Part shown: positions 34,401 through 46,400 of the stretch, piece by piece
How positions within the stretch are numbered: position 1 is the first letter of the stretch
How the letters are laid out: every line of letters starts with the position of its first letter
Source of the DNA: Larix kaempferi
Lineage: Eukaryota; Streptophyta; Pinopsida; Pinales; Pinaceae
Reading direction: 5' to 3'
Assembly (NCBI GenBank): GCA_027924585.1
Contig: BSBM01000299.1
Location: 33,270,001 to 33,334,000, forward strand
DNA: 64,000 nt
Notes under the pieces: model-generated
The model's database searches: none
Seen by the model: the letters and a program-made list of their open reading frames with translations, nothing else
Told to the model about the DNA's origin: nothing
Translations under genes and position numbers: made by a program

Positions 34401-37400
34401 TGGCTAAGTGGCACATTTTGAAGAGGTTCTTGATGAACGCTCTAGAGGAGGACATGGCAAATTGTTTGAGGATGCATGTGATTCGGTCAAACAAACCATT
34501 TTATCATGTGATTTGACTTGTCTTTTAGAGTTGTTAGGAGAAAATATTTTTATTCATCCTAGGAGAGATCATGGATCTAAAAGTTGTTTGTTATTGCTCA
34601 ATCTATATATAAGAGGAGCTCTTTCACTTGTAATTGTTGTTGAAGGATTGAGAAAAACTCATTATTATTTTATTGTTGAGGGCTTTGGGGTCAATCTCTA
34701 TATAAGAGAAGCTCTCTCACTTGTATTGGTTGTTGAAAGATGGAGAAAAAAACTAAGTTATCATTATTTTATTGTTGGGGGCTTTGAGGTCAATCTCTCT
34801 TTAAGAGAAGCTCTCTCACTTGTAATGGTTGTTGACTGATTGAGAAAAGAACTCGTTGGCTAAGTTTTGAAGATCTTTTCAAGGCAAATGAATAATTGAT
34901 GGTATTTGTTCATGTGTGGTTCTTCATTTTGCATCAATATTGCTGTTTCTATTGGCCAGAAATTACTTTTAAATTCTGCTGCAAATGGCTTTGATTCAAG
35001 GTTAAAATCTGTCATCTAAAGTAGGGCATTGGTTGAGGTGTTTCCTATCCTTTTCCCTTGGTGGTTTTTGTTATTCAATTACATAGTTTACCACTGTCAT
35101 TTCAGTGAAATGTAGGGGGCATACATTTTGTTTTTAGCAAGACCACCTCTTTCTTGTCATGCATATGTATTTGAGGAGTATCTTTGTAAGGGTCTTTTAG
35201 TTAACTTTCTACAATCTGAAATAGCATTCCTAGATAGATGCTAGGACGTTGTAACAACATTATCTATCATCTTGATTCACAGATATTCCAACCCTCTAAA
35301 TATCCTTTAACTCCATTTACTCGAAGTTGATGTTTAGCACTAGTCTTCCTCTAAACCACCAAAAAATATAAACTAAAACATTTTATTATTCTGCTTCCCA
35401 AATCTGAATTAAACTTGATTCAAGATCAAAATCTGTCATCTAAAGTAGGGCAATGGTTGAGGTGTTTCCTATCCTTGTCCCTTGCTGGTTTTTGTTATTC
35501 AATTAGATAGTTTAGCACTGTCATTTCCGTGAAAGGTATGTTAAAGTTAGTGCAGCTGCAAGACCCATTCCTAGAGAGGATGGTACCCTAGTCAGTTAAC
35601 TAGGGTTCTTGGTCAATTTAACCAGGCGGAGTAAAGAGTAAGACCCTAGAAGGTACCCTAGGGCCCCCAGCTGTCTCTTGGGGTTCTTGGTCAGGGACCA
35701 AGCAGGTTGATGCCATGGCAAAGTCCCTAGCATGTGGCTAGGGTCCCTATTTGTCTCTAGGGTATTCTGGTCTGGGACCAGACAGTTTCTTGGTCACGAG
35801 GACCAAGCAGATCCTGCAAGTTGAGATAGAGACATCCTGGTCTAGGACCAGGCAGATTCTTGGTCATGAGGACCAAGTAGGTGAGTAAGACCCTAGAAGG
35901 TACCCTAGGGCCCCCAACTGTCTCCTAGGGTTCTTGGTCGGGGATCAAGCAAGTTGATGCCATGGAAAAGTCTCTAGCATGTGGCTAGGGTCCCTGTTTG
36001 TCTCTAGGGTATTCTGGTCTGGGACCAGACAGTTTCTTGCTCACGAGGACCAAGCAGATCCTGCAAGTTGAGATAGAGACATCCTGGTCTAGGATCAGGA
36101 AGATTCTTGGTCACGAGGACCAAGTAGGTCTTACAGGTGGTTGATTAACATTCAGTCTAGGACTGAAATCTCAACTTGGGGTTGAGAGCCATTCCTTGAG
36201 AATGGAGGTTCTTGGTTAGTTACCAAGATGATGATGTGTGATGTCCTCTTCTCCTAGGTCTTCGAGATGGTTGAGTTAGATGGTCTTCTCAAGGGGTTGG
36301 CCACCCCTTGATGGAGCCACTAACATTTGACTTCAGGAGTAGTCTAGAGGACCACATGATCACATCATCTAGTGTGGACCCTTCCTTATATAGTTATGAT
36401 GAACTTTCAGGTTGTGTATGGAACACTTGTACATTTGAGAGAGAGATAATTGGTTGTACTTGTACTTCACCTTGGTTGCTCATTCTTGGTCTTTACACCT
36501 TGTTGATTATTGGTCTTATGGTACCTTATCTTTGACTTGTAGTTAGTGGGGTCATTTACCCAACTTGAGTTATTTTGGTTTGTACCACTTTGATGTTTTT
36601 GGTCTTATGGGTACTATGGTTGTTTTCCCATCTTATGGTTCATGTACCCACCTTTGTTTTTTTTATGATTTTGACTTGTACCATTTTTTATTGGTCCTTA
36701 TACCCTCATCTAATGATAACATGACCCTTCTTACATTTCATGTTATTTTATTCTTACGTCTTAACCCTTTACAAGAAGGCACCTACCTAAGACATAATTA
36801 TATTTATGTTTATCATAAAAGTTGGTACCCACCCAAGTCACCTCATTTATATCATATGACTTTTATTTTTTTATATTTTATTTTATGTCTTAACTTATTG
36901 GTACCTTCCTCATTAAGTGGAACCCTAACTAATTCAAAGGTTTATTTTTATTAATCTTTCTAGAATGATCTAAAAATTATTCATTGGTCTCCCTTACTTC
37001 TCATTTAAACACACATCATTATCATATCTCAGATCCATTTGTCCTGCTGTTTTTGACGTCAAAAGTTTTAAAAGCCTGACTCTAATATCACTGGGACTTG
37101 ATTTGATATACCGTGTACTGAGAATTTGTCATGGATAGTTTTTATCTTTTGATCTTTGATCTTTTGTGCAAAGTTTTGATCAAGATTGTCATTTTGTTTT
37201 CTGACTGTCTTTGAGCATTCCGGTTTGATTGTATCTCATCCCCATCATCTCTTTCTCTCTGGTTTGTACTTACCCTCTAGTAGGGTCAGCTGGTTCCTAA
37301 CGATTGACTGGCCTCTGAGAGGCACAATCCTTTTCTAAAAGTAGATTTTCTGAGTATAAAACAGGAAGGGTTCCACACTCCAGTTAAGTACCCCAACCTT

Positions 37401-40400
37401 GGTAATTAGAATTGTTGTTAATTTTATATTGTTGATTACATGTTACTGAAGATTACTTTAACATGGTGACCAAATTGGTAGTGTTAAAGATGAAAAGTTG
37501 AAAGAGATGAAAATTATGTTTCAGTTCTATTTACTACTATACTGTTTAGTTTCTATATTAGTTTGTTAAAAGTGATTTTGCATTAAAGTACATTGATTGT
37601 TTATTTTCTGCATTAAACCCTAACCCTAACCAAAATTTAACAAGGTAGGGCATACATTTTGTTTGTAGCAAGTGTTGGGTATGTGTTATATTCTATGCAT
37701 GTGTGTGTGTGTGTTGGGGGGGGGGAGGCGGGGGGGGTACGTCTTTGACCATGCACTTGACGATCCTTACCATCTGGTGTTCTACTATATGCGCCTGGTG
37801 CTGGTTCACGAGGGGTTATAGGGGAGGGTGGGTGTGCCAATGCCCTCCTCCTTCCGTGAAGCGAGTTCGAAATATTTTGGGCTATTTTCGGCCTATTTTT
37901 GGGTTTTTTTTCTAAAAATATGTAATTTAATCCTAGTTAAGAGATTGGAGTCTATTTCTAATCCAGGTTAATGGATTAGAGTTTTGGACGTTGCGGAATA
38001 CCTATATTTGTATTGGTGAGTGGTTAATATTTACAATGAGAAAATAAGAGGTGCGCCTCTAAGTTTTGCTGGTTTTTTCCGGTTAAGAGTTTCCGGGGTA
38101 AATCTCTGGGTATTATGTGTACAGTGTGAATATTGTGGTGTAATCTCTGTTTTGCTTAAAATAATATGTATGCTTTGCTTCTCTGCACAGGTTTAAAACT
38201 TACAGCAAGACCACCTCTTTCTTGTCATGCATATGTATTTGAGGAGCATCTTTGTAAGGGCCTTTTAGTTAACTTTCTACAATCTGAAGTAGCATTCATA
38301 GATAGATGCTAGGATGTTGTAACAACATTATCTATGATATCGATTCACATATATTCCAACCCTTGAAATATCCTTTAACTCCATTTACTCGAAGATGTTT
38401 AGGACTAGTTTTCCTCTGAACCACCCAAAAATATAAACTAAAAACATTTTATTTTTCTGCTTCCCAAATCTGAAATAAACTCTTGCATCACAAATCAGAT
38501 TTAATTGTCTAGGGGTTCCCTTCTACTTTGTCTCTAAGGTTTCACTTCTGTTTTTGGCCTTTAGCACTTAAAGTGAGGATTTAGGAGCCAACAAGAATGA
38601 TGGTATGTTGATAAATGTTGATTTCGATAATTAGGGTGACGATATGGTCTAAAGTTGAAGTTTTTTCCCGGTACACTTGAAACAAACATTGATGCTTCAA
38701 TATGTTTTGGTGTCAATATCCTTGGAAGTTGGGTTGAGATGCGATTTCATCAGTAGTGATGGAAGGACCTTCAGCTGTAATTGAGTATGTAAGATGTTGC
38801 CTTGTTTTCAAATTGTTTCTTGGCCTCAATTTCTTGATGTTCTTTGTGTAATAAAATTGGTTAGTGATGACATTAGGTTTTTGACCGAACAAGCCAGCAT
38901 TGAATCTTTTGACAACTTTAAAAAGCACATAGTTGATATAGGAGGAGTGTTAGCATTTGATAGCTCGGTGGCACTCCTGCATCAGGTGCCTAGGTGCAGG
39001 GGTCAATAACTTGGAGTCTCATTTAAATTCTTAAAGTGACTTTATTAATGTGTTTTTATTAAAGTACCTTTTCGATGTGACTTTATGATTTAAAAGTGAG
39101 TTGCACTTTATTATGTTCTTAAAGTGACTTTAAGTCATAAAGTGTACCTTTTAAATATTTAGGGTAATATGACTTTTCAAAAGAAAAATTTGTTGTAAAG
39201 TTCACTTAGGAGATTTAAGTGAGTGAGAGATTAGATCCCAGCCATAGATCTCTTGGCCAAGATCTAATCTCGTCCATTGAAGTTGAAGAGTCATGAGAAT
39301 AACCCTAATAGGGTAAATAAAAGGTGTATGAGACTTCATTTTGAGAAATCCAAGAGAGTTTCGGTGAGAGCGCACTACAAGAGAAGAGTAGAGGAAGAGG
39401 CAGGTTTTCCAAGAGAGAGAGGAGTCTCTTAGAGGGCTCGAGTTTCTATGCAAGAGATAAAGTATTGCTGAGCTGAATGATGGGCACGCATTCCTAGGTG
39501 AAAGAGCTGCTGAGTGGGCACACATTCCCAGAAGTGTTTGCTGCTGTTGATGAAGACAGAACAGAATAGGAGAGGCGTTTTTCTCAGGTTGAGGAAGTGA
39601 GCACACTGCCCAAGACAGTGACACAGCATTTAATGCTGTCTGTACATCATTCTCAGGGGGGCCGTACTGCTGGTTTATGCACAGAAATCAGAGAGGTGTA
39701 CTGCTGAAGATTGGCACTGATATTAAGGTACTGTGATAATGCTGGGTTAGTATTATTGTGCACTGATATTAGAGGCTGACTTTGTACACAGATTTCAAGG
39801 AAGAGTCAGAGTGAGGAGGCTGCTCAAATGACTGAACTGTGAATGTACAGACTGTAAATGTGGGTTTGGCACATTTTCCAAGGTGCTGGTTCTGTGCTTT
39901 TGTCACTGTATGATATAGCTGTTCTGTAACATTTATTTCACTCAGAATAATAATATCTCTTGCATGCTGGTTTTCCCCAGGGGTTGGGGGGGTTTTTCCA
40001 GGGTCAACTTTTGACCAAAAATTTCTGTGTTATTCGACTTCTACTTTCTGCTGATATTTAATTTCTGTGCATGAAATTATTGGACAGTCTGCTGATTTAA
40101 GTTATTTTCCGCTGCTAGAAAGTGCTTTATGGACAGTATATTAACTTACAGGCATTCATATATTAATACCAGTGACATGTGATTAGTTATCTGTCTGTAG
40201 AAGTTTAATATCAGAGGTTTACGAAGCTTTTGACATCAGATTACAGTTGGCTGTTAAGTGGACAGATTTCTGAGTTGTTATCATTTTTCATCAAGAAGAA
40301 GAATAACTAATCATGAGTTTTAAAAAAATATGTATTTCAATTTGTAGCTATCATTAATGTCAATTATTTCTTAGATGCAATTTCTTATAGAGTGATGTCT

Positions 40401-43400
40401 TGTCCACCTAAGTGCCTACAAAGAAAAAATGTTAGGATTTACTTTTACAGTCCCATTAGATACTTTTTGCTACCAGTGCATATCATAGTATGTTATCTTT
40501 TTTCCTTTCTATGTTCTTTTCTTTAAGAACAGTTTTCCTTATACTACAGACTTTTTTATTACCACAAACATACATACCAATCTTTTGAACAATGCTACCA
40601 TGCTGCATGACTCATGTTTATGATATTAGTTCTTTTTATAGGTGAATGAGTTTGTGCATGTTCTAATTTGTGCATTCTTTTATTAACAGGTTCATTGGAA
40701 GTGGAGTGGGCGGATTACACGTTTACTTATACAATGTTTAGAGTCAAATGAATACATGGACACCCGTAATGCCTTGATAATTTTGACAAAAATTTCTAGT
40801 GTTTTTCCTGTCACGAAGAAAACAGGATTTAACCTTGAAAGAAGGGTGAGAATTTATGCTAATATTTTTCTTGCTCATCATAGAGTACATGCCAGTACTT
40901 TTAATATTTGGTTTATCCCTGTTATTTAATCTACTTTCTCTTGTTCAGGTTAGCAAAATCAAGGCTGATGAAAGAGAGGATCTCAAAGTTCTAGCAACAG
41001 GGGTTGCTGCAGCCCTAGCTGCTCGAAAGGTTAATGCCTGCAACCATTCCTGCTTTCATACTGAAAATCTTTTTGACTAAATATCTGGGAAATCAGTTCA
41101 AGTAGGAACAAGCATTCCCCATTATGTCCAAAGAGTGTTTTGCCTCACAATTTTAATATAGTCACAATTGAATTTTCAGAGTGCGTGGGTTTCAGAGGAG
41201 GAGTTCAATATGGGTTATGTTGATATAAAGCCCTCAGCTTCTCCTGCAAAACATTTCGCTGGTACTTCCACAGCTGGTTTGTGTAATGCTTCTATTACTG
41301 CCTCACAACTTGAGTCTTCTGGTATGCGCAATGCACTGACCAATGCCCCTCCGTCAGATGCTGCGGTTTCACTACCAGACCAGAAATCACATCCAGCGAA
41401 AATATCAAGTAATGCTAATGCGGATGTTAGGCTTGAGCGATCTGAGAGTATGACGCCTATTGCCAAATCTGATCTGCATCAGTCTACTATAAAAACTTTA
41501 CCAGTATCAGGCAGTGCAGATTCTCAGAGTTCTCTCAATCTAGGTGGTGCTCAAGCTGGCACAAGCAAGGCATCCATATCTGTAACACAAAAGAAAGAAG
41601 ATGAGCTTTCAAAGGGTACAGGAGCACTTCAAGCAACAGCAGGAAATAGAACAGATGAAAGTTCAATCAAGGTGGCTCCTAAACTGACTGCTGCAGAATC
41701 TGAGGTATATTTCCTAACAGTTTGAACTTAATTTTTTTTGTCTGGTTCATATTTTATTTATTTTGCAGGTATATGGGTATGAGATCAGGCATGCATTAAA
41801 AGAACATATTATGGCTTAATATTATATCACATAAATATTTATGCATAAAAGTAACAGCATATAAGGTTCTTGAAGTTTTTACAATAAAGTCAACACTTTA
41901 GTTGAATTGAAATGATGAAATGTTCATTTACTAGCAAATATCCAACACAAGGACAGACAACAGAAACCATATAGGACATTAATAAATATATTTGAATAAG
42001 AATAGATGATAAAATAGATAAGATTACAATGCCATGGGACAGTATACTTATATACCAATTGACTGATTACCCTGGTTGATAGGTCATTCTTAACCATAAC
42101 CTAGTATTACAATAAATGATAGCTTTAGCCATAATTAATGCCTAGCCAAATGTATTAATGATTCAATATAAGATGGCCATGTTCACAAGTGAAGACTATA
42201 GTATTCTCAACAAAGTGTCTATTCCAGTCCCCATGTAAAGGTTTTTCCAAAATAGAGTATAAAATAAATGACTCTAATTTTGTGCCTGTTAGTGGATTAA
42301 AGTTCTCTTTATATCTAGGCAGCATTCCTTTTGTTTTCTTTAATTTTGGCAAAAGTATTCATGAACTGACCTCGTCATTTTTTTGTAGTCTCGACCTCAA
42401 CCAAAACGTGCAAACCAGGCAGCTTCTATTATTAGGCAAGCAAAGGCAGAACCAACAAAAGATGATTCAAGATCTGGAAAAGCTGCTGGTCGACTAGGAA
42501 TTGCATCATCTACTGGTGACAGGGAAACTGCCTCTCGTACATCAGAAACTCGTCAAGGATTATCTGCTTCTGGTATAGCTGTAAGCAATGGTGGCACAGG
42601 ATCTGCTCCTGGAACAGGTAAAGCATCAGGTACCTCCACAAAGGTTCCCCAAGAGACATTAGCAACTTTTCTCAAGACAGATACTGCAACAAGTAAATCA
42701 GTGGATCTAAAAGCACCTGGAGAACAGGATGTTGATAGAATTGAAACTCAAGAAGCATCAGGAATCCAGAAAGGTTATCTTCCCAAGTCCCCTCAAGATG
42801 AAGAAACTTTGCTTCCAAAATCTGTAGATGATATCCAGAAAGATAAGCAGCAAAAACGACCAAATCCAGTTGATGAGACAGACAGACTAAATAAACGCCG
42901 GAAGGGTGATAACGAGGATAAAGTTGGAGAATTTCTGGAAATCCGGGGTTTGGATCAGCGATCTATAGATAAACCTCGAACAGTGGACCAGGAAAAATCT
43001 GGTCCTGAAGAACGCAGTTTGGAGAAAGCTGCAGATAAATCTTTAGAGAGACCTAAAGAAAGGGTTGGAGAAAGAGTTGAACGAGATCACAGAGGGGAAA
43101 GACCGGAACGTTCTGACAAGTCTCGTGGTGAAGAGCATGCAGGTGAAAGGACGAGGGACAGATCAATGGAACGATTTAGGGAAAGGTCCGTAGATAGAAC
43201 ACAAGACAGGGTACCGGACAGAAATTTTGAAAGGTCAGGGGACAGGAATAAGGATGAAAGAAATAAAGATGACCGTAACAGGTCACGATATAGTGAGTCT
43301 ACAGCAGAGAAGCCCCACCCTGATGATCGCTTTCCTATGCAGAACTTACCACCCCCACCCCCCCTTCCTCCAAATGTTGTTCCCCAATCTCTTCCTGTGG

Positions 43401-46400
43401 GCAGAAGAGAAGATGAAGTTGAACGGAGAGCTTCAAGTAGCAGACCTGTCCAGAGGCTTTCACCTAGGCGTGAAGAAAAAATAGAAAAAAGGAGGTCGGA
43501 GGAAGGTTCTGCCACTACTTTGGATGAATCAAAACGGAGGAGAGAAGATGAGTACCGGAAGCGGGAGGAGAGAGACATTTTATCCATGAAGGTACACACT
43601 AACTTTAGATTTTAGATTTAACTCATGTCTTCCATTGATGGAAATTTTGTGCCTATCAAAAGACAGAATGTGATATATGTGGTATTTACTTGTGGATATA
43701 CATGATGTGAAGGAGATCAAAAATAGTCTAGGTTTCTTTGTTCTTAACTCTGTTACCTGAAACATAGTTACTAGTTTTCAGAGAACATATCATATTTGAG
43801 GGAAAAATGACTTCCTTCTTGAAAATTTTCAAATACATAAACAGCTTACTGGATATCTTGTGTAAAATTGCTCCTTTTGAAACCCCAGTGGTTGTGTGTT
43901 GAATTGAGTGCAAAATATTCTGCTGAAGAACTAAGCAGCTATACTTAACTGGGAGCTAAGAGAAACAGTAGGTCCTAAACTCCCGAATAGATGAATCAAA
44001 TAGTTCGTTGCATACTATCATGGGATGTAGGTTCAAACATCCATCGATATGACAAAGGTTTGGTCCTCTTTTGACAGGAAAATCCTTGCAGGCGAAAAGG
44101 TGAGGTATTGTTATTGGTGTCAGAAAATTATTTAATAGGTATTTATTATTTAACTATTTAATAGAGGAAACCATGCAGTGATATCGATATTAGTTTGTGA
44201 TGTTTTTGGGCGGATAGGTCATCTTTTAGAGTTATATTTTTTAGGATAAGATTTTGTTTTTGCACGCTCAGGGAAAACACTGTGTCAGGTCATTCATCAG
44301 AGCTGTTGAAGGGAAGAAGCATGGAAAGTTCTGCTTAAGGATTTGTATCAGCTCATGAACCCCCCTGGGTTGAAAAGTTTAAAGTGATTTAAATCTTCAA
44401 GCTTTGGCTTGTTACTCCTGCTATGGCAAAAATTAAAGGAATATTTGTTGCTGAGAGTATTTGGAAGGACTGGGAGAGCAGTAAACCTAAACTAGTCTGG
44501 AAGTGCGACTCTTTTCATTTTGGCCTTTCCTTCAATGACCAGTCTCTGGTGGTCACCTTTTGTTTTGTTTGGAAGAAATGCCTTGCAGATTAAGTTTGGT
44601 TCTCGGCTATGTGGTTGTTCAGGAGAGGGATTAAAATAACTAGGGACTTGTATGACTGTCATACTATGCTGTTGGGAGCGGGGAGCAGTAGCGGAGCAAA
44701 AAGTGAAATTTTCAAAAGCTCACGGGGTGGGAGCAGTTTCGGGAGCATTTTTTTATATAATTGTCAACAAAACCATGTAGAATGTTGAATGGAAGGACCG
44801 TCCAATCCTCAAGGCCGAGTTCAATCTTGCAACCGGGACAGGCTAATCATTGAAAGGGAACCTTATCGTGGATAGTCTCTTCCTCAAGCTTGGCCTTTAG
44901 GGGCCATAGGCTTGGCGGCAAGATTGGAGATGCAGCCAGAAAAAGGGCTTTAAGAAGTATAGACATGCTGATGGATACTGTTTGTTGGCCACTAAGCCTG
45001 TGCCTGATGTATGACTTTCAGACTAGAGAATGGAATGTCTTGCCACCCCTCAAGGTCAAGTTCAATCTTGCCAACCCTGACAGGCTATGCATTGAAAGGA
45101 TTTAAAGCCTTATCCTGGATAATCTCTTACTTAAGTTTGGTCTTTAGGGGCTGCATGCTTGGCAGCAAGGCTGGAGATTCAACCAGACAAAGGGCTTCAG
45201 GATGTATAGGCTGCTGATGGATACCGTTGGTTAGCCACCAAGCCCATGCTTAATGTAAGGATAAATAAAATATGGGGAAACTTGTCCAAGCAAAAGACTT
45301 GGCTGTGCAGACGACAGACTTCAGGCTATCTAGAAGTCTCTTCCAGAGCCTAAAAATGGACTGATTTGCATGTCGGGTGCTTGTCAGCCTGGCTTTTGGG
45401 CAGCGTCTGGGGTGCCTCAGCCTAAATTCCCCCGTGTCAAATATATGAAAGTTTGAAACTATTAAACACCTGTTTTTGGTACTGTAACTTTAGCCAAGAC
45501 AGAATGGGAATGGGCCTTTAGGTTCTGTACCGAGCTTTCTTTTTCCATCTCCTGGAAGGCTGCCCTTTTATGAGACAAACTTCGTTGTGCCATTGAGGTT
45601 AACACATCATGGCCACTAATTAGAGTTGACATTAAGGAAAATAAGAAATGAATACTTGTTTAAGAATGTGCAACATTCATTGCAATTCTTTCACTTGGTT
45701 TGATGTTTCCCTAATTTGTGCCCAACTGCACTTGCAGATCCAGCTCCAAGTGGCCAAGTTGGAGATGGAGGTGGCACATTTGTGCAACCTGTTAGGCTTC
45801 TGGGGGTCTCCTTGTACCATGAACAGGGAAGCCCCCACTATTTATTCTCCAGCACGGTTGACCTAGTCTCAAAGATCTGCTAGTGGTGGATGCCTTTGAC
45901 ACAGAGCTGGCTGTGCTGTTCGTGAAAGTTGGGAGTGATACAACAACTGGGCCCTGTCCAATATTTCCATTATTCCTTGCTTTGATAAATTCCTTACCAT
46001 GACTATGTTCATTTCCGAACCAGAGCAGCTTGTAGAGTTTGAGCAGGGCAACGCTGGATAGGGGACTATTCAGCATGATCTTGAGACAACAGCTGATGAT
46101 GGATGGATGTCGACCCCCAATAACAGACCCTCCTGATGTGGGCACTATTCCCACTGCTGCTTGATATGATGTTTGGTGCTGACCAGCTGGCATAGATGCT
46201 TTTGTGATTTTGCATTGGTTTAATAGTCTGTGCAACCTTAATTGAAAATGCTTATTATTTTGGCCCTGTCTGCAATATTTTGAGTGGTTAATCTGGACAC
46301 TTGATAATCAGACACAGGCTTCTGGAGGCTGTGTTTGCCCTTTTTTGTATAAAATGATAGTATTATATTGTTTGTTGCTATGTTGCAGGAAACGCCTAGG

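Larger units (their letters stand above)
35539..37642. mobile_element. solo LTR A (about 2.1 kb)
   Basis: It starts TGTTAAAG and ends TTTAACA, a 7-bp perfect terminal inverted repeat of LTR type. A perfect AGGTA duplication flanks it (35534-35538 and 37643-37647). It contains an exact-length 247-bp tandem duplication and no recognisable coding domain. The intact sister arm gives its empty site. Confidence 0.85.
34992..38482. repeat. tandem duplication of about 420 bp; second arm split by two solo LTRs
   Basis: Unit 1 is 34992-35415. Unit 2 begins at 35416 (TGATTCAAG), stops at 35538, resumes at 37643-37672 and again at 38205-38482. Removing the two inserts and one copy of each target duplication gives a collinear match to unit 1 through GTAGGGGGCATACATTTTG and GCAAGACCACCTCTTTCTTG. 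Confidence 0.95.

Noticed and set aside
37612-37632. Telomere-like CCCTAA repeats
   Set aside because: There are fewer than three units, inside an LTR with its own target duplication, so an interstitial telomere is not supported.
39202-39624. 140-codon - strand open frame
   Set aside because: It lies within the diverged copia solo LTR and has no recognisable protein features.
43087-43599. 170-codon - strand open frame opposite THO2 exon g
   Set aside because: It is the antisense shadow of the Arg/Ser/Glu-rich coding exon.
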